64,000 nt of DNA from Hypsibius dujardini (GCA_001579985.1 LRSR01004324.1:1-64000), one strand, 5' to 3'. Counted from the stretch's first letter, positions 11,254 through 22,858 are shown. Notes: generated by a model from the letters alone, not told the origin. A program made the numbers and translations.

Positions 11254-11804
11254 GGGTACCACTTTTATCCCACCCTTTTCCCACCCTTTCGTTATGGTCC
11301 CACCCTTTTCGGGTGGATTTTTAATTTGAATAAAGTTGAATAGTGGAACGGATGGCTGTTCTTGATTTATTACAGATAAAAACGAATACCACGAGACTAA
11401 ATAAGGATTGTTTTAGCGGTTACAAGATTTTTTCTAATTATGGCGGCTTCATTAGCATCGATCAGGATATCCGCCTTGATGATGGTCCACTCGTTATCTG
11501 GCTTCCGACCTCTGCGTTTTTGACAGACCGAGAACTCTCCGGTCTGAATCAGTTTTCCAATCAGCATACAACAGTCAGAGTATGAATAAACTATTGAAAA
11601 ATATTTGGCTCTTGGATTTCAATCATTCCATCAATCAATAATATATCCTATGAATAACTAAGTATCCTGGTAACGTCTTGAAAGTCATTTTTTTTATTGT
11701 ATTTCAATTAAAAAAATTAAAAGGGTGGGACCATAGTGAAAAAGATGGGAAAAGGGTGGGGCTATAGTGAATGGGTGGGAAAGGGTGGGACTATAGTGAT
11801 TTCC
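11254..11804 (-). mobile_element. Mutator-like non-autonomous element A
   Basis: A 551-base element that starts GGGTACCAC and ends GTGATTTCC, flanked on both sides by the 9-base duplication TTAATTAAA (11245-11253 and 11805-11813). The subterminal regions are packed with GGGTGGGA/TCCCACCC motifs. Relative to the related element at 25506-26324 it is inverted. Its interior on the minus strand keeps the last part of that element's reading frame (LIDANEAAIIRKN) but has an early stop. The 9-base duplication is the hallmark of the Mutator superfamily. There is no transposase core. Confidence 0.75.
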
Positions 11805-12333
11805 TTAATTAAATTAGCTTTTTCGTCACGTTCATAATGCAAAAATTAAATTAGTTAATCGACGAAAATTAAACATTTTGAAAAATGGGTATGTAAAAAG
11901 AAATCTAAACAAGTTATTAAATTTAAGTGTTTTCTTTATTTTGGTTACTGACATTTATTACAGATTTAATTTATTTGAGAAATTAATAAGTAGGCAATTT
12001 CGACTGAAACAGTCAAGGAAAATCTAAATTAAAATTCTTTCGCAAATAATTTTTAATGAACCGAGGAAGTGATTTCGTTCCGTAATTTAGTCTTTATCAT
12101 TCCTGGTCCAAAATCGTCTTCCCGGACGTGATTCCACGTGTCACGCCAGATATGATTACGAAATGAACAACATGAATAAGTGAAACCGCGATCGACCAAG
12201 ACAAAGCGGCAACTGCCTCAAAAAGTTGTTTGCTGCTTTCCAATTTCAAACAGAGAAATAGGCCCATAAACAGAATTTCCCCTCACGCTAAACACGGCAA
12301 AACATTACAAGAGCAGAGAAGCAGAGAGAACAT

Positions 12334-12497
12334 CTACGCTTGATTGGTTGATCGGTGGCATTTGGCTTGGCTATGCAGACGAATGGTGTTGTAGTTGATG
12401 CAGTAGAAGATGCCAGACAACCCCACCGCAAACTATAAGTACGGAGCGGCGGTCCCGTAACGCATCGCCACGTACGCGTGGAACCAACGCCAGTACC
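12334..12497 (-). pseudogene. ATP5MF: ATP synthase subunit f, 3' exon (copy 2, broken)
   Basis: A minus-strand exon after a CTTGCAG acceptor, homologous to 4117-4262 (YWRWFHAYVAMRYGTAAPY). It has an in-frame TAG in the middle where other copies read VQF, and the terminal TGA is changed so the frame runs on to a later TAG. It lies antisense downstream of propeller copy 2. A clear pseudogene exon. Confidence 0.72.
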
Positions 12498-13210
12498 CTG
12501 CAAGGAACAAAAATTGATATGATCAGAGACAGTATCGGCGAGGAAACCATTTTTCTTCTGCACTTTGAATCGTTTCAGTTGTCAAAATAAATAATAAATA
12601 AAAACCACACTGAAGAAGATGATTTGATTTAATGAAATTTAAAAATTTACTTTTAGACTTCAAATTAAACGAAACTTTTTAATTAATTGAAATAAATTAA
12701 ATTATCTTTTTCGTCGCTAACTTTACATTGCAAAATGTAAATTAATGTAAGGATACTTATACATTCAAAATTTAAAATAAATGAGTTATTTATTTATATT
12801 TATATTACAGAAACTATGTTAAATTTTAGAATATACTTTCAGAGGTTAAATTAATTAAACAATTTTAAAAATAGTTGAACTTAATTGAATTTAATTAGCT
12901 TTTTCGTTATGCTCTTATTGCACAAATTAAATTAAATAATCTACAAAAATTCAACATGTGGAAAAGTGGCATTGTAAAAAGAAATCTAAACCCATTACTG
13001 AATTCAACACACGAAAAAACAGTATAAAAATATGAAACTAAACCGCAGAGTTTTTTTAATTTGTCGAATAAAATTTAATTTAATTTAATTTTCCGTTAAA
13101 TTCACATGCAACAATTTGGCTAAATAATCCACAAAAAATAAGGACTTATAAAAATGATACTAAATAAATAAAGCCAAAAAGGTTATTAAATTGAACACAC
13201 ACAAAAACAG
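12498..13210. other. AT-rich remnant of the ATP synthase f intron
   Basis: attaaatt-type sequence homologous to the intron at 4263-5140. No exon is recognisable; the internal ATP synthase f exon seen in copies 1 and 5 is not found here. Confidence 0.5.
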
Positions 13211-13212
13211 TA

Positions 13213-13346
13213 CTGTAATGCCGCGTTAGCTTCGCGCACCTGTAGCACCGCCCCGGGCGATTTTCCCCCCACTCCGTGTGTTATTGCCCGGGCAGTATAT
13301 ACTGAAAATGCTGTGTTTGTTGCGCGAAGCTAACGCGGCATTACAG
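13213..13346. mobile_element. 134-base MITE with perfect TIRs and TA duplication
   Basis: Starts CTGTAATGCCGCGTTAGC and ends with its exact inverse. The inverted repeats are perfect for 26 bases, and TA flanks both ends (13211-13212, 13347-13348). Related flanks without the element (for example around 4670, agagtattaaaaatgtg) show an empty site. The TA duplication and small size suit a Tc1/mariner-type MITE. The perfect arms suggest a fairly recent insertion. Confidence 0.8.
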
Positions 13347-13348
13347 TA

Positions 13349-14763
13349 TTAAAAATGTGAAATTAAACAGTAAAATTTAATAGTCGTAGTCATCTGTGAC
13401 AAAATGCTCTTATGTATTAATTGATTAGAACGGTTATCGGTTCGAGAAGAAATTTTGAGGGCCAATTGATACTCACAAAAACTGAAGCTTCAAGAAATTT
13501 ATTACTGAGTACCGATGAACATTTTTATAGTTACTCAGTAACACTGAATACAGCTTATTACTACAACTAAAATTATTACTAATATTAAAATTGTCCAGCA
13601 AAATGTTTAGCATATTTAGTTGGTATAGAAATACTCATATAAACAATTAATTATACTTTCTTTCATACATTCTAAACATATGATTAACTTTTATATAAAT
13701 TTTTTTATCAAGCACTTTTATTGCCATCCCATTCGAAAGGGTTTCCATATAACTTTCCATTCCTCAAAACTTTCGAGGATACTTTCTGCAAAACGGTTTC
13801 ATTTTATTTGGCAAATCTGTTTGTAGAAAGTTTTCGCGCGGTGAGAAAATGTTTCCCATATATCTTACACAAAAATTCCGCAAATCTCTCGCAGAGAAAT
13901 TTTTGTCGATAAAAATATCACTGAAGATTTTCACTACCAAAGAACTCGCTGGGTGCTTTCCCCCATTTTTTTAAACTTCGCGTGTCAGAAGGAGCATCAG
14001 CATGTCCCAATATACAAGGAACTGAAAAACGGTACAGTATTTGACCACCGGTCAAGTCCCCTGCGTAATAAACGTAACCTAAATGTTACTCATTTAGTGT
14101 GAATATTTTTTCTAGTGTCAAAAAAGCTGTGTTCCAATTTAGGCAAATTGTTGGGGTCCCGACTTTGCAAGAAAAGTCTCACAAATAGTTCCACAAATAG
14201 TTCAATCTTTTTGAAGCGGGCTAGTAGACACAGGGGGGGGGGCATCCCCCGCATTTTCACCCCACACAAATGAAAAGTCCGGTACAACTTTAGAGCTACC
14301 TAAAACCCGCCACTGCACACACACCCAACAAATTGAATTCTACTTCGATTGACATTTGACACAATCATCGGATTGTTTTTGGAGCCTAGTATCGGAGCTG
14401 CATGTCGGCTAATATTCAAATTTTGCGATAAAAGTTAAACTTTAAGTTAAAAGAAGTTGTTTATCCTTGGAAGCGAGATGTTGAAATTAATAAAATAAAT
14501 TAAAATAAATTATCTTTTTTTGTCGCTAGCTCAACATTGCGAAAATATAAATAAATTTAAATATATATATACTTCCAGATTTTAATTTAAACAAACGTTT
14601 TAAATTAGTTAAATTTAATTGAGTTAAATTAAATAAGCTTTTCCTTTATACTTACATTACAGAAATTAAATTGAGTTTGAAGAATATACCTTCAGAGATT
14701 AAATTAGCTTTTTCTTTATACTCATATTACACAAATTAAAATAAGTAATCTACAAACAAAATT
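13349..14763. other. Intergenic, no gene seen
   Basis: AT-rich sequence. 13349-13640 is related to the flanks near 42570-42760. 14480-14790 is an orphan fragment of the ATP synthase f intron repeat. No exon could be supported. Confidence 0.4.
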
Positions 14764-15087
14764 TCAATACGTAGAAAACTGTGATGGAAACAATGAAGTT
14801 TTTGAGAATGTTTTGAAATTGCGGGCGCGAAAGTGTTTCACACAGATCCGTTGCCCGTTTGGATATTGGAGTGGCCCATCCGAATGACGACGCCCACAAA
14901 ACTCAATCCAGGCATCACGGCACAAATGACGGTCGTCGACGCCGGGAAAGGAGAGAAAACGTGGCTGATTTCCCGTACCAACAACATTAAGTCGCTTAGT
15001 ATCACACCCTGGCACATAACATGACTTCTTCACAATAGGCTGCTTAAATGTTTTGATTAAAAGAGTAGGTAAAACGTCATCTGCCAC
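14764..15087 (-). CDS. THAP-type zinc-finger exon
   Basis: A minus-strand frame of 107 residues containing a THAP domain: CYVPGC (C-x4-C), then PRFLSFP, AWIEFCGRR with the conserved tryptophan, and ICVKHF (C-x2-H followed by phenylalanine). THAP domains are C2CH zinc-binding DNA-recognition modules found in animal regulators and at the N terminus of P-element transposases. No ATG opens the frame (it begins at GTG), so the true start may lie in another exon. No other exon or transposase core is visible nearby. It may be a host gene exon or a P-element relic. Confidence 0.6.
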   Translation of the reverse strand: MADDVLPTLLIKTFKQPIVKKSCYVPGCDTKRLNVVGTGNQPRFLSFPGVDDRHLCRDAWIEFCGRRHSDGPLQYPNGQRICVKHFRARNFKTFSKTSLFPSQFSTY

Positions 15088-15099
15088 GGTGGATTAAAA

Positions 15100-16690
15100 A
15101 ATTAAACTTCGTAAAGTATAACGCAAAAAATACTGGTACTAACGTATTAAACAGCAAGCAAACCAAATGGGATCCACTGCCCAGTAAACACTAGAGTTGT
15201 GTCAAGCTGATAGGGTGATGTAGTGCTTCGTAAGCCTGGTATTAGAGTGTGCTCCCCCATCCCTGCCGCGGGCATTCGCGCGGTGATGCAGCGAACGAGG
15301 CGGAGATTTAAAACCACAACAAACACTCAAAAAAACGTACACATATAACCTTTCTCTAGCTTTTACATGTAACGATCCTTTCTAAATATGGAAATGGATT
15401 ATATTTATTTACTAGCGAACTGTATGAACAGTTAAAAAAAGGCCGAGCCTCCGAGGACAGCGTGTCAAACGTACCCAATGTACCTATCTTATGCAGATCG
15501 TACAAAAAAGGTCTAAACCCCGGGAGACCCGGCATGCCCTGGGTTTTTTTCCCGTATTGGAATTAATAAAACTTGCATCCTCCGCGCGCAACAGGTGCTG
15601 TGCTGCGATTGGTCGACAGCACTGACCGCTTACGCCTACTTACGCCACCAGAAATCGATCGCTCGTGCTTAAGATTACACACACACAAACATTAACGCCG
15701 GTTAAAAAGGGAAGTCAACTTAGAACACGGCCTCGCTCGCTGAGCTCGGTCAGCCTTAATTAAATAAAAAGTAAAAATTCGAAGCACTTGTTAAACAGCA
15801 TTAAACAATTGAATTCAAACTGTGCTATTAATCAATCAATCGACTGATGCTTTCAACTGAAATTAGAACTTTATGAACGATGAGACAACCATTTGTTATT
15901 TGCAAAAAAATTCTCTCACAAGGTTATCTTTTTAAAAAAAATTGAAACTAATATGTAGCGTAGAGAAGCCAATACGATAGTGAAGTCCGAAAAATTTGCT
16001 TATAGTCATATGAAAATGACCTTATTCTTTTTTATATTGGTATATAGTGTTGTGTAATCAAGTGCACTTGATGCGCAATTCCGTCATCTGCGGCTTCTGC
16101 GTAGTAGGATGTTTATCTTTAACAGAACCTTTTAGCTCACGATGACGTTATCAGAACGAATGAAGTGAACGAGACGCAACATTCTAACGTTGTGAGACTA
16201 CTTCTGGAGGCTTCTGTCTGAAGGAAAAAAGCGATGCCAACGATCACAAAAGGGAGCTCGGAGATAATATCCGAGATAAGAGTGCATACACACATTGACT
16301 GCACCAAGTTATCAAGACTTGTTCCTCAGGTGGCATTCGTTACAGGTTGTTAAATTTTCTATAACGAAAATAGACCGACGCTTAGTTTGATATACAGTAG
16401 TTTAACTGAAAACCGGCGTTGTGAAATACTGTTTTTCGCTGATTCGAAGCAAAACGTAATTAAACAAGAAAGCTTTTCCTGGTTAAACTGTAACGTTCAA
16501 GATCAAATAGTAAATCATTTAATCAAGCGTTCATGACTATTGCAATGTACGTGCACCAATTGAGATCTTCCCCGACTTTCTTCCCGTTGAACGGGGAACT
16601 CTTTGCCGCGAGTCATATTTTTTAAGATCATGTTAGGGGACATGGTATTCAAGAAAAACGTTTGGTCGCGATCGGAGGGTTTCACTGGTG
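15100..16690. other. Intergenic, no gene seen
   Basis: Mixed-composition spacer upstream of the calmodulin-like pseudogene. No exon, RNA gene or element could be supported, and the N-terminal part of calmodulin was searched for here without success. Confidence 0.4.
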
Positions 16691-16703
16691 ATTGATCCCT
16701 TGT

Positions 16704-17095
16704 GAGCTGCAGGACATTATCAATGAAATTGATGAAGACGGTAATGAGGCGGGCTTGTGAAATCTCACTGAAATTGTTGGTTCCGCATGTTAGGTTGATC
16801 CCTCAATTGTCTCGTAGGCAATGGTACGATTGACTTCTCCGAGTTCGTCACGGTGATGGCGCAGAAGATCAGGGAGACAGAGAGTGAGAAAGAGATTCGC
16901 GAGGTGTTTCATGTCTTCGACAAGGACGGTGATTGATTCATCTTCGCTGAGGAGTTGTGTCATTTGATGACCAATCTCGGTGAGAAAGTGACCGATGAAG
17001 AGCTGGAGGAAATGATTGGCGAAGTGGACTTTGACGGCGACGGGCAGGTTAATTATAAAGAGTTTGAAGCCATGATGACTAGCCATTATGACTGA
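16704..17095 (+). pseudogene. Calmodulin-derived pseudogene with retained intron
   Basis: Reads ELQDIINEIDEDG to 16740, then an intron 16741-16817 (GTAATG...CGTAG), then NGTIDFSEF and the third and fourth EF-hands (DKDGD..., [13 protein letters not shown]), ending in TGA at 17093-17095. Calcium-loop residues of EF-hands 2 and 4 are present. A TGA at 16934-16936 replaces the glycine codon of the third loop (DKDGD-stop-FI). The first EF-hand and the start codon are not found upstream. Since the intron is kept and spliceable, this is a duplicated gene fragment rather than a reverse-transcribed copy. The divergent end (TSHYD in place of the usual MTAK-type end) suggests it was a calmodulin-like paralogue. 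Confidence 0.78.
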
Positions 17096-17433
17096 TTGCA
17101 CATTTGACGCCATAAATCGTTCCTTCTTCACCATCGGTCAAAACTCAGTCGGACGTTTTGTCACTGTCCAATCATCTGAACTGCATATTCTGTTTGAATC
17201 GTTGATGAATCTTTTACAATGATACACAAAAACTGCGTATATACATTAAATGTAAATGTATGTTTGAAATAGTAAAAAAGCCCAATGAAATATGAGAGAT
17301 GAGTTCACTGAATGGCAGAAACATTCCGGGCTCCTCTCCTCGTACAGGAAGTAGGTGCACTATACAGAAGTGGGTGATATGTTGAGACCACACCCCGTGC
17401 GTGTTCATTTTAGCTGTAAGACCGCGGACTTTA

Positions 17434-17734
17434 TCTATCGTCACGAAAAGACTCTCGACTTGCCATCCGGCATTTCAAATGGGTAGCGCAACGGAGAAAT
17501 TCCATCGTGCAGCGCTTGAAACAGGTTTCTTGCGATCTTACAAACCGGAAACTCTGACAAACATTTCTTCATTGCTTTACACAAAGGCATTAAGTCGAAA
17601 ATATTGCAATGTCGTTTGGACCGCTGAGAAAGCCATAAATAACAACGACCCATGAAAGAAATACCAATACGTGTGCGGTTTTTCATATTTTCATATTTAG
17701 GCAAAAAATACTGGCTTAGGTTTTCCATCTCGGT
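17434..17734 (+). promoter_or_regulatory. 5' flank of lectin gene 1
   Basis: This 300-base stretch is conserved with 59879-60180 upstream of the second lectin copy (gtcacgaaaagactctcgac...). It lies directly before the start codon and has no coherent frame shared between copies, so it is best read as promoter and 5' leader. No TATA box is certain. Confidence 0.35.
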
Positions 17735-18484
17735 ATGGGTCTCCCATTTCTACGTCCATACCTACGTGGTCTATATATCACTGCTTTAATTACCGTTATC
17801 ATCACCATCAGCCCTTCAGAAGCAGCATGTTGTCAGGATAACAATAACCACTGTGGTGCCGCTCTGTCATCGTTATGCCAGTCCTCCTACCTTCTGCCCG
17901 ACTCTCTCTACATCTGCAAGGAAGGAGGCGATCCACGTTTGATCCGCATATGCCTTGATGGATGTCAAACCCGCGTGGGAGGCAATGATATCTGCAAACA
18001 TGTGCCAACAGCCTCGCAACTGCTGTTTGACACCGCGTTAAAACGGGGACAGAGCCTCTTTTCTCCGGACAAGAAGACAAAACTGTCGATGCAGATGAAT
18101 GGGGACCTCGTCGTGTCCATTATTGGTGAAGATCTAACGGAAAAGTCAGTGTGGTCGACTGGAACTAGCTCACTAGCACAGCCACCCGTGTCGGTCAATT
18201 TGTTGAAAAATGGTGATTTGGTGATGCTTATTGATGAGGGGGAAACGATGTGGAGACTTGGAACAGCTGGCATGCGGTATGCCGGTGCTTCGCTTTGGGT
18301 GAAAAATGGGGGTTTATTATGCCTCGCGAGTGAACCGGATGGGAACTGCTTATGGAAATCAGTTGCTGTGGTAACATCGACGCCAATTTCAAAATTGGTT
18401 CCAGGTAAGAAATAGGACTATGCCTTCTTTATATCTTAACATGGACAAATACTAGGCCAAAAAGAGTGCATCTTCAAAGTATGA
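17735..18484 (+). CDS. Secreted bulb-type (B-lectin-like) lectin 1
   Basis: Exon 1 is 17735-18404 and exon 2 is 18456-18484, separated by a 51-base GT-AG intron. The second exon adds GQKECIFKV before TGA. The ATG gives a hydrophobic signal peptide ending near SPSEA. Next comes a cysteine-rich module (CCQ...HCG...LCQ...YICKEGGDP..IRICLDGC...DICK, about 60 residues), then a B-lectin domain with three repeats of the fold: LSMQMNGDLVV, VNLLKNGDLVM and LWVKNGGLLCL. In the family a QxDxNxVxY motif binds mannose; here it is degenerate (QMNGDLVV), so sugar binding is uncertain. It is secreted and has no membrane segment after the signal. A second damaged copy is at 60181-60775. Confidence 0.72.
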
Positions 18485-19312
18485 GCATGCAGATGCTCGT
18501 TAAGGATTCTTTGAAGACGAAACCAGAACAGCTGAAAGTATGGCCAAGTGGTGGGCAAAGGGGCAAAATTCTTGTTTTTCCATTATTTAATAAAAAAGTC
18601 GGCTTTACTGTACATTTTGACATTGATAGGGGTCTGCGGTCTTATTTCCGAGGGCCCCGGGTTTTGAAAACATTTGAAAACATTTCAGGTTTTCGATCAG
18701 GTTTGTTGGGATCCAATATATGCTCTCTTAATAATTACAAAATAAAAAACAAGAAGGCATTCAAGACTACGCCAAAATTAATTGAACAACTGACATTTTT
18801 GAAAACGTTTTGACATCCATTGGGGTTGATACCAGATTTCCCATACCGCCACGCGTTTCAACAAAACTGATTATAAAATACTGATGGTATATTGATTTAA
18901 AAAATCCCTTCATCTATAAAAATAGCAAAATTTAGAAAACAATTAAAATACAAGTAATATTCAATTATCAACAAACACATAGCACCGGTATTGCGGATTT
19001 TGTTGCGGTGACGCTAGTGCAGCCGTCTTGTTGAAATATTTAATGACTTTCTAGTTGTCATTACTGCATTTGTTAAATTATTTATTCAGTGTGTCAGAAT
19101 CTCAATTTTATGAATTTTTAGATTTAATTAAAACTTCTTACAATTGGTTTCAGTTAATTTTCTAGGACTGCAAAATTTGATTGTTTTGCTAATATCTGCA
19201 TCCTATTTCGTATTTTTTACGGAATACTTTTTTTTGCTTTACGGATTTTTAAAATAAATTTAACAAATTTAAAAGTTTATAAAAAAGGCGTAACTTCACA
19301 AATTTCACAAAT
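18485..19312. other. Spacer after lectin gene 1
   Basis: 18540-18680 (gtgggcaaaggg..., ttttgaaaacattt) resembles the arms of the inverted-repeat element at 35839-36356 and is duplicated after lectin 2 (about 60835-60961). The rest is AT-rich with no gene. Confidence 0.4.
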
Positions 19313-19445
19313 TTCACAAAGCCTTTGGCAGAGTACTGCTGACAAAACAAGTATATACGCCTGTAGGTCAAAGGCATTCGTGGATTGCAACAAACCACTG
19401 CGAAGATCAAGTGTGACAAAATTCGACACACACTACTGCAAAATT
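19313..19445 (+). repeat. Defensin 5' flank repeat, copy b
   Basis: Matches the block upstream of the defensins (AGTACTGCTGA, gtatatacgcctgtaggtc, ggcattcgtggattgc), but no defensin follows. It is joined to sequence leading into the stalk exon at 19592, and the same junction type is seen at 63318-63430. Confidence 0.6.
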
Positions 19446-19591
19446 TGGTTTTTTTCCCAAATTGTTTTATTTAGTCCACTATCCGTGGAAAACACATTAG
19501 GCATATCGGGGTATCAAATCCCATTCGTATGCGACAGTATTTTCCGCTAGTTTTTTGCGATCGGACTCATCATGACAACATAAAATTGCAG

Positions 19592-20037
19592 GTGTTTTCG
19601 GAACCCTGTCAGGATTATCTGCAAACCTCTCGCTTTCTCAGTCAAACGGAGAATGGAAATTCGCAAACATTTCGGACCAGTTCTCTCAAGTATCTGGAAA
19701 TCTTTCCCGATCAGAGGTCATGATTCAGCAAACATTGACTGACCTGTCAGATACAATCTCTCGATTAGAATCGTCCTGGAAAGGACAGATGGCCACATTG
19801 TCGGACACTCTGTTGGGTCTGACAGGAAGTGTCTCACGAGCCACTGATCGAATAAACTTACTGGAGTCTTCAGCAAAAAGGAAGTTTACCAATATTTCGG
19901 ACGAGAAAGCGTTGATGGATATTTTTAAAGTGGTAACGCCAAACGAAAGGGATGCGGATGTTAGGAGAAACCGTGAAGGATTTTTGGTGTTCGTGCACGG
20001 ACCGTCGCTCTGGAAATTGCCTGTGGAAGATGTCGGT
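19592..20037 (+). pseudogene. Propeller/EGF family copy 3 (stalk fragment)
   Basis: An AG acceptor (aaattgcag) opens a stalk exon in one unbroken frame: VFGTLSGLSANLS, FANISDQFSQVSGNLS, LTDLSDTISRLESSW, ATLSDTLLGLTGSV, then KFTNISDEKALMDIFKVVTP and FLVFVHGPSLWKLP. Homology stops at about 20037, inside the first propeller strand. The remaining frame to 20187 is chance sequence from the promoter region of copy 4. No signal exon precedes it and no propeller or EGF follows, so it is a truncated duplicate. Confidence 0.7.
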
Positions 20038-20370
20038 CGGAACTTCGATCAGAAAAGTGTTTCTCCCTTTCCCCTTAAGCTGACAGCAACAGGTGCGACC
20101 CATCCGCAGTGGCTGCCAGCCATAGACGAGCCCTTATTCATCGATAGATCGATAGAGAAGGTCGAGATGATAGATAGGACACTGTAACTTCACTCTTGTT
20201 TTCCTTGCCTTCTCACGAACGGACTGTGCAAGAACGTCACTTCCGGTGTCTGGGAACGATCCTAGTTGTGATTATTTAGCTTGACTTCTCTGCCTAGCCG
20301 ATCAACATCGAACGACACCTCCGTCGAACGGGAAATGACAATTGTATTTTCAGTTCCATTTTAATTCCAG

Positions 20371-20380
20371 ACTATATAAT
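20371..20380 (+). promoter_or_regulatory. TATA box of propeller copy 4
   Basis: ACTATATAAT lies about 170 bases before the ATG at 20550. An initiator-like cactcactgc follows 40-50 bases later. Position and sequence suit a core promoter for the only copy in this window with a clear signal-peptide exon. Confidence 0.45.
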
Positions 20381-21689
20381 CAGGAAGCGCATCTCAACTT
20401 GCATGCTAAAGCAACAAACACTCACTGCATTTACTCGCACTACAGTATGTGGCAAGGTTTCTTTCCTTCCGATTTCAAAGTTCCCGTCCAAGCATTGTGA
20501 GGGACACATCTTGGTGAAAACTCCTTTTGTGATCTAGACGCAGGATACAATGAATCATCTCGTGTCCTGTTTTGTCCTGCAAATGATGTGTTTCCTGTTT
20601 CTTGCGGGAAAAGGTCATAGTGCTTCACCAACTGTAACCAAACAGGAAACGCTGGGTATGTACAAACTCAGTCAAAATGGCCCACGACTTGACGCCAACG
20701 TTTATTTTAACTTGTTGAGTAGTCACAGAATTTTAGGTCATTTACTATTTTATATACATAGTTTTGTTATTATACGAGATATTTTTACATATTTAGTTTG
20801 CTCCCTATTTATTCAATAAATTAGTACTTTATTCCGTTTGTAGGATGGGAAGCAATTGAGGTGTCTCCCAAGGCCTTCATCTTGTTGGGGTATGGCAATT
20901 TCCAGGTCTCCATCTACAAAAAAGAAGGCTCAGACGACAGCTCCTCCCAACAATTTTATTACTCTCCGGCACTGATTCTGCAACCGAATTCAACGAAAAC
21001 CCACTACAATTACTTTACGGAAACATTTGAAACCGTTTTTCAAGTGAAAATATGGTATCCAGAATACCTGCAAGCCATTCAGACTGCTTTGTCATCTGAA
21101 GTTGGATGGAACGTCTCGAAACACAGCATTCGAATGCTGCCAATTGAGGAGATCAGAATTGAAAGCGGGGTACGCTCTGAAAAGTACTACATTGCTAATA
21201 AATGGACCTTCTATGCCAATCAGCCGTCCACCTTTACCTTTCGAATTGCCTGTTTGACCAACGAAACATGCATCGAGGTCGCGGAGAATATTCGCCATCA
21301 TCCGGAAGTTTTTACCTCGGGTCTCGAAGTCTTCTACAGTCTACAAACGCATCGTACTGAAAAACGTTCTGTCGAGATCAAGTTCCAGCACATGCAACGC
21401 TCCGAATTATTTGGCAAAATGCTGCGAAAGTTTCCCAACGAGGATACGATTTATTTGCCTGTGGCTGACCTGAAGAAGATTGAGCTGGAGGTGTCAAGTA
21501 ACGTCATCGCCAGCGAAATAAAAGACAATAACTCTTTTGTCAGTTCTGATGAAGCTGTAAATGTTGCTCGCCATCTAGAAGAGCTGATGGAGGTGGAGAA
21601 GGTCGGATCGATCGAGCGATTTGACTAGTGACATGTGGGACGCTGTTTTTTGGAGGGCAAAAAATGCTCGACCGGATATCACAACAAAG

Positions 21690-22858
21690 GTAGGAGAGAA
21701 AAATTCTGCTGAATAGTTTCTTATAATTCAAGGATAATAAATACAATTTTGGGCGAAATCTTATCCCGTGGCCGATTTGATGAAACTAAAAGAGTGAGTA
21801 AAAATTAATGGTCAAGTAGAAAATATAGAAATAAAGAATTCGAGTAATAGAGCAAAATAGTTAAAATAAGCAAATAATATAATAGATTCTACTTAGATAG
21901 AACGTTTTGATTGTTCGTTTGCCCTGGTCGATAGATCGATTGATTGCTTGATTGATTCACTGGGTAGCGGTATCAGCGAAACCATTCTCTTGTGACCTTA
22001 AACCCATGAGTGATGGGTCACCAGTGGCGCCATTCGAAACCCATCAAAACCCATAAAAAAACCAATCTACAGATGTTGCCATTGAAACCCATCCCCATCG
22101 CGGCGGCTCGCTCGCGCTCAGGTCAGCGGGCAGGCTCACAGTCGTTTTGGCAAACCGATGCTTGATTGATTGACTGAGTAGTGGTATCTGCGCCGCCATT
22201 CTCTTATGGCCATAAACCCTTGAGTGATAGGTCACCAAGCGAGGGCTCGCTCGCTCACCCCCGCTTGGCGCCCCATCACTCATGGGAGTCTGAATCAGTG
22301 ATGCCATTCGAAACCCATCGCCAGTGGCGCCATTCAAAATCCATCAAAACAGTCAGTCAATCAATTGATAGCGGTTCGTTTCAAGTAATTCAATCAAACA
22401 ATAAATAACTGTCTGTTTAGATGGATTGATTGAATTATTGTCTAAATACTTCAAACTCCCGTAGCTCCACCCCCTGATCTCGGATCGAAATTCGGCTGAT
22501 GCCAATCGATTCAGAATAATGTTTTGAGTCAGAAATAATTAAACATTTTAAAATCTGAATACTGACCCTAAACTAGGACGTAACCAAATAGGTGCTTGCT
22601 GCCTCCTCATCCCCAATCCCAAAGACCTCGTATTTAATTCAAAACAGGGATTGACCCCATCCCCCCCCCCGTGAAAGATCAGTTACGCCTCAGACCTTCG
22701 AGCGCTATGTTAACATCAGCGCTCAAAATTAATTTAGGCGTTAAGCCATGCCTAAAACGCATGCTTGCTTTACGAAAACATCCCCCCCCCCCGCCAATTG
22801 CGAGACTCATGTCGGTCATGACTCTAAAGTAAGCATGTTCTTACCCATGATTGTGTAG
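21690..22858 (+). other. Long intron of copy 4 with inverted repeats
   Basis: About 1.2 kb between exons 2 and 3. 21940-22400 holds repeated and inverted words (gcgccattcgaaacccatc, gattgattgactgag, cccatcactcatgg), which look like a hairpin-type insertion. C-runs occur at about 22664 and 22782. No gene seen. Confidence 0.5.

Noticed and set aside
20038-20187. C-terminal extension of copy 3
   Set aside because: Homology to the family ends at about 20037; the rest is promoter-region sequence of copy 4 read by chance.
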